Part shown: in pieces, positions 1 to 5,152 of the stretch
Position numbering within the stretch: the stretch's first letter is position 1
Layout of the letters: each line of letters opens with the position of its first letter
Origin: Desulfobacterales bacterium
Lineage (GTDB): Bacteria; Desulfobacterota; Desulfobacteria; Desulfobacterales; JAUCGF01
Direction: 5' to 3'
DNA: 5,427 nt
Assembly: GCA_029940345.1 (NCBI GenBank)
Contig: JAOZRC010000408.1
Coordinates: forward strand, 1 to 5,427
The notes under the pieces: generated by a model
The model's input: only the letters and a program-made list of their open reading frames with translations
Databases searched by the model: none
Told to the model about the DNA's origin: nothing
Program-made: the position numbers and the translations under genes

Positions 1-92
1 GCCACAGAATAGCCAAGCTTTTTTATACGGCGGTTTATGTCTGAAGCGACAATCCCATTATATTCAACAATCAAAATGTTTGCTTTTGCCAT
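1..92 (-). CDS. Response-regulator receiver (REC) domain protein, N-terminal 30 codons only
   Basis: The reading frame starts at ATG 92-90 and runs off the left edge. It begins MAKANILIVEYNGIVASD and continues to a KKLGYSV segment. This is the typical beta1-alpha1-beta2 start of a CheY-like receiver domain, especially the kind found at the front of multidomain sensor kinases and PAS-containing regulators (usual form ILIVEDE.IVA.DI...L..LGY.V). The start is supported by GAGGA at 106-102, nine bases upstream. In ordinary receivers the segment after beta1 carries an acidic pair that binds Mg2+ for phosphotransfer. Here the pair is Glu10-Tyr11, so the second acid is missing. The phosphoacceptor Asp and any output or kinase domain lie outside the window, so it is unknown whether this is a lone receiver, a hybrid kinase or a regulator. 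It lies 223 nt downstream of the debranching enzyme on the same strand; no link to glycogen is shown. The receiver call rests on only 30 residues. Confidence 0.78.
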   Translation of the reverse strand, partial: MAKANILIVEYNGIVASDINRRIKKLGYSV

Positions 93-101
93 AGCTTAAT
101 A

Positions 102-106
102 TCCTC
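102..106 (-). promoter_or_regulatory. Shine-Dalgarno for the receiver-domain gene
   Basis: The minus strand reads GAGGA followed by a nine-base spacer and ATG at 92-90. This is a good match to the anti-SD sequence and decides the start of the partial receiver gene. Confidence 0.7.
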
Positions 107-290
107 GGGTTGTATTCTGTTCATTTAAACTTAATGCGAAATTGAGGGGCTTAATAATTGTTTCGGTCATTTTGAATTTGAGTTGCAATGTACCGTATTC
201 TTTCAGATTGCACCAGGCAGGAGTTGCGGAGTGATGATGCAGTCTAAAAGAATGCGATACAAGTTGGCAAATGGCCGAATTTATGATCAA

Positions 291-303
291 GCCCAAATTG
301 GGC
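291..303 (-). terminator. Short hairpin just after the debranching enzyme stop (weak terminator candidate)
   Basis: GCCCA-AAT-TGGGC is a perfect five-pair inverted repeat (six pairs if the loop is counted as one base), starting 13 bases beyond the TAA at 318-316. On the minus strand it is followed by TTGATCATAAATT, which is only moderately T-rich and lacks a clean U-tract. It may be a weak intrinsic terminator or just a 3'-end stabilising hairpin; the stem is short enough to be chance. Confidence 0.25.
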
Positions 304-315
304 AGTCTCTTACAA

Positions 316-3300
316 TTAACCAGGCCGATTTGCTTTTATATTTTTCAGCAATAACAGCACCCTCAATAGTTCACTCCCCCCCCATGCCTGAGCATCACAG
401 CCACGCGCTGTATGAGGATAATTCCCGTCTAAAATTTCAGGAACATGACCGACACAGCCCTGATTAATGATCCGGCTGCCACTTCCCAGCCATGCCAGGG
501 CTGTGTCAACGCTGCTTGTACCATAGGTTCGCACCCAGGCTTCGCAATAGGAAGGAAAAGGCCAAGTCCAGGCCGTACCATTGTGGTAGGCCGGTTTGCG
601 CTGGATGTCTTCATCGCCTTGGTACTTGCCCTGGTAAGGGTGATGCGGATCATTCAACATACGGCCATTATGGCTGATGGGGTTGGGATGGCGCACCGGC
701 CGATCTGCCAGACTGCGAATTGCACCGGGAACCAGGAGTTTTTCACAGGCTGATAGGATTTGACGGCAAATCGCCTGATCTTTTATCGCGCCTAGGGTGA
801 TTGCCAACAATTGATTACACCGCAGTGCATCGTCTTTTTGGGCCAGGCGCGATGGCGTTTCGGGATGGGCATGCAGGCAATCAGCCAGAAAGCCCTCTTG
901 TTTCATCCAGAAAAGTTCGACAACAGAAGCGCGCACAATACGCGCATGTCGTTTCCAATCGAGGTTGTCTTCCGGAGGTGCGATTTCATCTAAAAAGTCC
1001 AGCGTATACTGCCAGAGCGCTTGAATTTCAATGGGGTAGCCTTCTCGTAGCGTTCCCGCCGGATAATTCGTGTCCATCCAGGTGAAATGGCCTGGGCTGA
1101 AAAGCAGGCCGGAATCCGTATCTGTATAAATTCCGTTGGCGGTTCCATGCGTAAGGCTGTTTCCGATTGACATCACAACATCACGAACCGTGCGCTGGCC
1201 ACAGGTTTCATTAAGAAACGCATCGCTTTTTTCAGCATGCAGCAGTTCTCGGCAAGCCACGCAAAACCACAACTGGGCGTCGGATGTGTCGCGGTTTGCG
1301 GCGTTATCGCCATGAATCATATTGGGAAGCGCGCCATCCTGTTCAAACTGTCCGAACTGTTTTAAAATCGCCCGGGCGTCATCAAAATGGCCGGCGGCGA
1401 TTAATCCGCGTGTGAAAATCAGGGCATCGCGGCCCCAGTCCAAAAACCAGGGATAACCGGCAATAACGGTTTTTAAATCACCGCGTCGAACTACATAATG
1501 GTCAAGCGCATGCGCCAACGCTTCGTCGATAGGTAAATCCGGATTGCCAGTCAATCCGGTTTGGGGCTGCCAATCGGTAAAGATGCTTTCGAGCGAGGTT
1601 GGTTCCGTTGAAGGGCCGCTTTTCGCGGTCAGTGCCACCGTCTGATTGCCGCTGAGAGATAGGATGAAATAGCCGGGACTGAAAAGGTCGGTATGCGGAT
1701 CCAGTCCGCGACCCGCTTCTACCGGATGATACACCATGTAATTCCACTCCGGCTCCCATATAAAACGACTGTCAGGTGTGTTTACGTGAAGCTGGCGCTC
1801 CGGGTGAGGCGTGAAGGTAAAACTATCCGGCATGCAGGCAACTGCGCTGGGAAATGCATGTTCCGGCCCGGTGTAAGCTTTGGTGACGGCGTGGAAGCTG
1901 CGGTCATCAATGTCAGGCCGTAAAATCAGCCGCACCGGTTTATCATCGGCCAGGCCGCCCAGGGATTTTTCAGCAGGGTGACGGTGAAATCTTATCCGAA
2001 TGGCATTGGCACCGCCAGCCATTTCCAAACGGATGGTGATAAAAATATGTTCGCCTCGTCCGGTGGGAATTTTATAACGGAAAGCACCTTGGTTGTGGTA
2101 ATTAAAAGTGAACGTATCCAGGCAATCGGGCCGGATTTCCTGTGAGAAATCCTGGTAGACAATCCAAGCGCGGCAACGGGTGAACATGATGCGGCGATCT
2201 TCGGGATAATGGGGATTCAAATTGGCAGCCAAAAGGGCATCATAGCGGCTGGGTAAAGCTCCCCAGGAAAGAGCGGCGCGCAACATGCCTCCACAACCGT
2301 CAGTTGCCAGGAACAGGCGGGGCCGCTTCCGTAATTCATCGCCCGACCAGAAACGCCGAACGCCCGTGTTTTCAAACCGGGTCAGACCGAGGAGCGGTGC
2401 CTGGATGCGCTGAATTCCGCCGGGATCATAAAGGGTCAGATTCAGCGTGTAAGCCAGATGCGAATCCGGTGTTTTAAGGGGGCTGAACAAGGCAAAATGG
2501 CGGCCCTTACTTCCCGGGAGACTCTCTTCGGTGGCCAATGTGCGGTCTTTTATTATGATATTGGCTCGAAAAGGGGCCAGAGCGTCAATCAACAAAAAAT
2601 GCTCAGGCGGTAACATCACTTCCCGCTGGATGTCACTCGGCCAGTGCCAGGTGACCACGCGCGGCTCTTCATTGAACGGATTGTTGCGACGGCAGAATTC
2701 TGATGGATTGGCGGCCAGTTCCTGGATTGCCTGATTTAAATTAAATGCTTCCGGGATGACCAACCCATGATAATACCGCCACAGGTCTGTCACTTTGGCG
2801 CGCAGGCACTGCTGAATAATGTGGTCGGGAAGGTCGGGCGCGGGGCCTGGCTTCGTTTGGGAAAATTTACGACTGAGGCGGTCAATATCATTCGGGTTGT
2901 CCGAAAGACAGACAATTTGCAGCGGTTCAAGGGAACATTGGGTTAAATCACCGTTGGTTCGCACGGTTATCGTTTTGCCAGTCAAAAGATCTGTCAAAGG
3001 TGCGCGCATATTCACCTGTTGGGCGTTCCATGCGGGAACACCTTCAAGATTTTTGTCCAAATTGGCCGCAATCAGCAGTTTCTTGTCCGAAGGGAGGTGA
3101 TGGCGCAGCACTACGATATGGTTGCCTTGACCTTTATGAACCATTGTCAGCCGGGTGCGGTCATAAAACGCCGGATGTTCTTTCAGCAGGGTGTTAAGAC
3201 GGCGGATAGGTTCGATTTGGCAGATTTCGGCGCCCCAGTTGAGGGAAGAGGCGTCATGCACATTGATTTTTTCAACGGCATGCCATTCCACGCCGTTGGT

Positions 3301-4647
3301 AAACGCAAATCCGCCCCGGTTGCTCAAAAGCGCGCACAAGGCGGTGCGCATCCGGGCGTAAGCAACCGAGACCGCCGCCAGTCGATTATTGTCATGGGTT
3401 TCGGCAAAGTGAATTGTTAAACCTTTAGTCTGTGAAATGCGGACAGGCTCCGGGAGATAAAATTCAATCTGGCTGCGGTCGTAGTTTTGGAACAGTTCCG
3501 AGTAAGCCCAGTTGAAACCAGACGTATCCAGGAGTTCTTCCGTAACTGCGATTTTGCCGCCTAAGCCTTCGAGTAAAAACAGCGTATCCGGATATTGCTC
3601 CCGAACGCAGGCGATCATAAATTTCCATGCTTTGGCCGGTATCATGTAGCCGGCGTCACACCTGAAACCGTCCACCCCGCGCCGACACCAGGTGAGAAAA
3701 ACATCCGCCATATATTCCCAAAGCGTTGTGTGCGTGTAATCCAATTCCGTCAGGTCCGCCCAGACGACGCCCCAGGCGCCGGGCATTTTAATGCGGCCGT
3801 CATCTTCGCGCTTCAGCCATTCCGGATGGCTTTCATGCAACCTGGCGGCCCACCCGGTGTGGTTGATAGCAATGTCAATAATGATCCGGGCGCTACGGGC
3901 GTGTACTGCGTCGGCCAGTTCGATGAATTGTTCCAAAGGCGTCGCCCGTGGATCGAATTGAGCTAATGCCGGATCAATCGCGGTGAAGCTTAAAGCCGCA
4001 AACGGACTGCCAAACCGGCCCATACGGGCGTACGTGGTGGGTGTGGGATGAATCGGCAGCAATTGAATCCAGCGGCAACCCAGTTCGCCGATAATAAAGT
4101 CCAGTTGTTCGATTAAATCACGAAAGGTTCCGGATGGCGGAATGACCGTGTAACCGGCGCTGTCCAACATGCCGATATTTTCAGACATCACTGCATCAGG
4201 CGCACCGCTGCCGCTTTTGTTGGGACCGAATTGGCGCACAAACGCATTGTAGATACTATTAGCGCAACAGGTGTAAGCCGGTTCGATATTGATCACCGTG
4301 TTCGGCCCGTCCGGCCACACCGGATCTGTCGCACCTTGCTCAATGAAAAATGCTTTGGCTTCAAAATGGCCGACTTCACCCATCGGCAGCCGTATTTGAA
4401 AGTGCTGATCATCCAGACGCTGCATGACAATATCAAACCAGTCCTGTTCCAACGGGGTTTCATGTCGGCGCACCTGTCGGATGATTTCCCGGCGGGCAAT
4501 TGATGCATGGCCTGCATTGGTGCGTAAAAACGCATATCCTGATCGGGGTTTGTCAAGAGAGAGTGTAAACGTGAGGAAATCGCCCCGATGCATCAGAAAG
4601 GAAGCGCCCGGGGAAGGTTCCTGCAAGACGGTAAACGGATTGTTCAT
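316..4647 (-). CDS. Bifunctional glycogen debranching enzyme: GH13 4-alpha-glucanotransferase fused to GH133 amylo-alpha-1,6-glucosidase
   Basis: 1443 residues, ATG at 4647, TAA at 318-316; no signal peptide, so cytoplasmic. It should move short maltosyl/maltotriosyl stubs from a glycogen branch to a neighbouring chain end and then hydrolyse the remaining alpha-1,6 glucose. Layout: residues about 1-125, beta-rich N-terminal region; about 170-460, GH13 barrel with region I DIAINH (258-263), region II GFRCD (nucleophile Asp331), region III LLEGLGG (acid/base Glu360) and region IV ETHDN (Asp419); about 460-600, barrel end and beta domain; about 775-880, a GDE_N-like segment (FLATDGCGGM, then LPSRYDALLAANLNP); about 1040-1440, GH133 (alpha/alpha)6 barrel with GYPWFLDWGRDALIF (1064-1078), FTWMD (probable acid Asp1192) and GHVPEILDG (probable base Glu1404). 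The Asp331-Glu360 spacing of 29 equals that of the yeast-type enzyme (D535/E564 in Candida glabrata, from memory). Its length is close to AGL/Gdb1 (about 1530) and twice that of archaeal-type debranchers. No Shine-Dalgarno precedes this ATG; Met19 is a possible later start but has none either. A G8 tract lies at 376-383. The gene follows the GlsB-family gene by 75 nt and may be co-transcribed with it. Confidence 0.95.
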   Translation of the reverse strand: MNNPFTVLQEPSPGASFLMHRGDFLTFTLSLDKPRSGYAFLRTNAGHASIARREIIRQVRRHETPLEQDWFDIVMQRLDDQHFQIRLPMGEVGHFEAKAFFIEQGATDPVWPDGPNTVINIEPAYTCCANSIYNAFVRQFGPNKSGSGAPDAVMSENIGMLDSAGYTVIPPSGTFRDLIEQLDFIIGELGCRWIQLLPIHPTPTTYARMGRFGSPFAALSFTAIDPALAQFDPRATPLEQFIELADAVHARSARIIIDIAINHTGWAARLHESHPEWLKREDDGRIKMPGAWGVVWADLTELDYTHTTLWEYMADVFLTWCRRGVDGFRCDAGYMIPAKAWKFMIACVREQYPDTLFLLEGLGGKIAVTEELLDTSGFNWAYSELFQNYDRSQIEFYLPEPVRISQTKGLTIHFAETHDNNRLAAVSVAYARMRTALCALLSNRGGFAFTNGVEWHAVEKINVHDASSLNWGAEICQIEPIRRLNTLLKEHPAFYDRTRLTMVHKGQGNHIVVLRHHLPSDKKLLIAANLDKNLEGVPAWNAQQVNMRAPLTDLLTGKTITVRTNGDLTQCSLEPLQIVCLSDNPNDIDRLSRKFSQTKPGPAPDLPDHIIQQCLRAKVTDLWRYYHGLVIPEAFNLNQAIQELAANPSEFCRRNNPFNEEPRVVTWHWPSDIQREVMLPPEHFLLIDALAPFRANIIIKDRTLATEESLPGSKGRHFALFSPLKTPDSHLAYTLNLTLYDPGGIQRIQAPLLGLTRFENTGVRRFWSGDELRKRPRLFLATDGCGGMLRAALSWGALPSRYDALLAANLNPHYPEDRRIMFTRCRAWIVYQDFSQEIRPDCLDTFTFNYHNQGAFRYKIPTGRGEHIFITIRLEMAGGANAIRIRFHRHPAEKSLGGLADDKPVRLILRPDIDDRSFHAVTKAYTGPEHAFPSAVACMPDSFTFTPHPERQLHVNTPDSRFIWEPEWNYMVYHPVEAGRGLDPHTDLFSPGYFILSLSGNQTVALTAKSGPSTEPTSLESIFTDWQPQTGLTGNPDLPIDEALAHALDHYVVRRGDLKTVIAGYPWFLDWGRDALIFTRGLIAAGHFDDARAILKQFGQFEQDGALPNMIHGDNAANRDTSDAQLWFCVACRELLHAEKSDAFLNETCGQRTVRDVVMSIGNSLTHGTANGIYTDTDSGLLFSPGHFTWMDTNYPAGTLREGYPIEIQALWQYTLDFLDEIAPPEDNLDWKRHARIVRASVVELFWMKQEGFLADCLHAHPETPSRLAQKDDALRCNQLLAITLGAIKDQAICRQILSACEKLLVPGAIRSLADRPVRHPNPISHNGRMLNDPHHPYQGKYQGDEDIQRKPAYHNGTAWTWPFPSYCEAWVRTYGTSSVDTALAWLGSGSRIINQGCVGHVPEILDGNYPHTARGCDAQAWGGSELLRVLLLLKNIKANRPG

Positions 4648-4648
4648 T

Positions 4649-4685
4649 GGAATTTGGAACTCGGATTTTGAAATGGGGAATTCGG
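4649..4685. repeat. Degenerate period-7 array (GGAATTT-type heptads)
   Basis: Read on the plus strand, five consecutive heptads are GGAATTT (4649-4655), GGAACTC (4656-4662), GGATTTT (4663-4669), GAAATGG (4670-4676) and GGAATTC (4677-4683), followed by GG. The shared pattern is GGA(A/T)TT(T/C) with drift. Arrays of AATTC/AATTT-type short units between genes are known to me from several environmental bacterial genomes, but I cannot name a defined family. Confidence 0.6.
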
Positions 4686-4708
4686 CGCTCTGTCCCCCAT
4701 TCCGAATT
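4672..4708. repeat. Two interlocked 7-bp inverted repeats (alternative hairpins)
   Basis: AATGGGG (4672-4678) is the exact reverse complement of CCCCATT (4695-4701), and AATTCGG (4679-4685) is the exact reverse complement of CCGAATT (4702-4708). The order is A-B-A'-B', so the two stems cross. Each would enclose a 16-base loop containing one arm of the other, so they cannot both form as simple hairpins. There is no linker between the paired arms, which makes a full pseudoknot sterically unlikely and alternative hairpins more plausible. There is no U-tract, so this is not a normal terminator. Confidence 0.55.
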
Positions 4709-4722
4709 TGTTTGAAAGGTTT

Positions 4723-5022
4723 CTATTTTTTTTTAATCAAGTTGATAAAAAAAAGCAATAAGATCGCTCCGATCAAAGCGGTGAACAGTTGACCGATTTC
4801 GCCGCCCGTGATTTTGGCTCCAAACACGTTAAAGGCAGTTCCACCGGTGATTTTGATCCCAAGGAGGTCAAAGATGAATGCGCCGATAATGGCACCCAGG
4901 ATGCCTACCACAATATTGCCTAGGAAGCCGAAGCTTTTGCCCTCTTTAATGATTCCGGAGAGCCATCCGGCGATGCCGCCGATAATTAAAAACCAGATGA
5001 TTTTTGTTACTGAAATTGCCAT
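4723..5022 (-). CDS. GlsB/YeaQ/YmgE family (transglycosylase-associated) small membrane protein
   Basis: 99 residues, ATG at 5022-5020, TAG at 4725-4723. It matches the Transgly_assoc family: three hydrophobic helices at about 8-24 (IIWFLIIGGIAGWLSG), 32-51 (GFLGNIVVGILGAIIGAFIF) and 78-95 (QLFTALIGAILLLFF). The conserved landmarks are the GWLSG motif, the GNIVVGILGAIIG block and a final A-IGAILLLF helix, ending in a KKK tail. It sits in the inner membrane. Despite the family name no enzyme activity is established; members such as E. coli YeaQ/YmgE and enterococcal GlsB are linked to stress responses. E. coli YeaQ is about 82 residues; this one is longer because the loop between helices 2 and 3 carries a 13-residue tandem duplication (55-67 and 68-80). 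AAGGA lies eight bases before the ATG and TATAAT lies 34 bases before it. The KKK codons form an A9 tract. Confidence 0.93.
   Translation of the reverse strand: MAISVTKIIWFLIIGGIAGWLSGIIKEGKSFGFLGNIVVGILGAIIGAFIFDLLGIKITGGTAFNVFGAKITGGEIGQLFTALIGAILLLFFINLIKKK
4726..4754. repeat. A/T homopolymer inverted repeat at the end of the GlsB-family gene
   Basis: T9 (4726-4734) and A8 (4747-4754) flank ATCAA-G-TTGAT, making a near-perfect palindrome with one mismatch or bulge. It encodes the FFINLIKKK end of the membrane protein, so amino-acid constraint (Phe and Lys codons) explains much of it. It could also form an AT-only hairpin in the transcript between the two genes. Confidence 0.45.
4783..4860 (-). 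repeat. Tandem 39-bp/13-residue duplication inside the GlsB-family gene
   Basis: Residues 55-67 (GIKITGGTAFNVF, bases 4860-4822) and 68-80 (GAKITGGEIGQLF, bases 4821-4783) line up without gaps, sharing G.KITGG and the closing Phe. At DNA level the AAAATCAC-GG-GG core is shared with third-position changes, so the duplication is old and under protein-level constraint rather than recent slippage. Confidence 0.6.
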
Positions 5023-5030
5023 TTATGCGT

Positions 5031-5035
5031 TCCTT
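5031..5035 (-). promoter_or_regulatory. Shine-Dalgarno for the GlsB-family gene
   Basis: The minus strand reads AAAAGGAACGCATAA before the ATG. The AAGGA core is eight bases from the start codon, which is ideal spacing and fixes the start at 5022. Confidence 0.75.
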
Positions 5036-5056
5036 TTAGTATTCCAATGCGCCACC

Positions 5057-5062
5057 ATTATA
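5057..5062 (-). promoter_or_regulatory. Consensus -10 box (TATAAT) upstream of the GlsB-family gene
   Basis: An exact TATAAT on the minus strand ends 34 bases before the ATG, predicting transcription from about 5050 and a leader of about 28 bases that includes the Shine-Dalgarno. No good TTGACA-like -35 is found at 16-18 bases (the hexamer at 17 is AACAAT), and there is no TGn extension, so the promoter may be weak, activator-dependent or read by an alternative sigma factor. It would drive the membrane protein gene and perhaps the debranching enzyme. Confidence 0.45.
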
Positions 5063-5152
5063 AAATCCATGTTCGTGCAATTGTTATGCAATTACTTCAA
5101 TACCCTAAAACTTTTGTCCAAGGACTTATTTACGGAATATATGAAAACAGCC

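Larger units (their letters stand above)
93..315. other. Intergenic region between debranching enzyme and receiver gene
   Basis: This 223-base stretch separates the stop of the debranching enzyme from the start of the receiver gene. It is more AT-rich than the enzyme gene. It holds a small hairpin near the enzyme stop and the Shine-Dalgarno of the next gene. I could not find a convincing -35/-10 pair on the minus strand, although a promoter for the receiver gene would be expected here. The open frame at 96-296 on the minus strand starts with TTG, has no ribosome binding site, and its product (rich in His, Asn and Thr) resembles nothing I know, so I treat the region as non-coding. Confidence 0.55.
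4648..4722. other. Short spacer/leader between the GlsB-family gene and the debranching enzyme
   Basis: This 75-base spacer is almost filled by a degenerate heptad array and its inverted heptads. On the minus strand the bases next to the ATG at 4647 read GTTCCAAATTCCA, with no purine-rich Shine-Dalgarno. No promoter-like pair was found here, which favours read-through from the upstream gene or a leader whose signals are disguised by the repeats. Confidence 0.6.
5023..5152. other. Intergenic region with promoter for the GlsB-family gene
   Basis: These 130 AT-rich bases hold the TATAAT box and Shine-Dalgarno of the membrane protein gene. I found no strong stem followed by a T-tract after the upstream gene's stop, so no intrinsic terminator is called. 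Confidence 0.5.

Noticed and set aside
160..186. GGTCATTTTGAATTTGAGTT resembling a second heptad array
   Set aside because: Only two or three poor units can be drawn and the phase is not kept; AT-rich intergenic DNA would give this by chance.
96..296. 66-codon minus-strand frame between the debranching enzyme and receiver gene
   Set aside because: It begins with TTG, has no ribosome binding site, overlaps the hairpin and the Shine-Dalgarno region of the next gene, and its product has no recognisable pattern. An internal ATG frame of 24 codons is no better supported.
183..467. Plus-strand frame of 94 codons spanning the end of the debranching enzyme
   Set aside because: Most of it is antisense to the conserved GH133 C-terminus, with no ribosome site and a low-complexity product.
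3019..3420. Plus-strand frame of 133 codons inside the debranching enzyme
   Set aside because: It is antisense to the GH13 part of a clearly real gene; its composition follows the complement of that gene and no family is recognisable.
4649..4710. CRISPR-like or IS-end interpretation of the repeats
   Set aside because: The units are 7 bases, directly adjacent and degenerate, with no spacers, target duplication or transposase nearby.
5081..5098. TTGCAT or TTGAAG as a -35 element for the TATAAT box
   Set aside because: The distances to the -10 (23 bases or more) are outside the 16-18 range, so no -35 was assigned.
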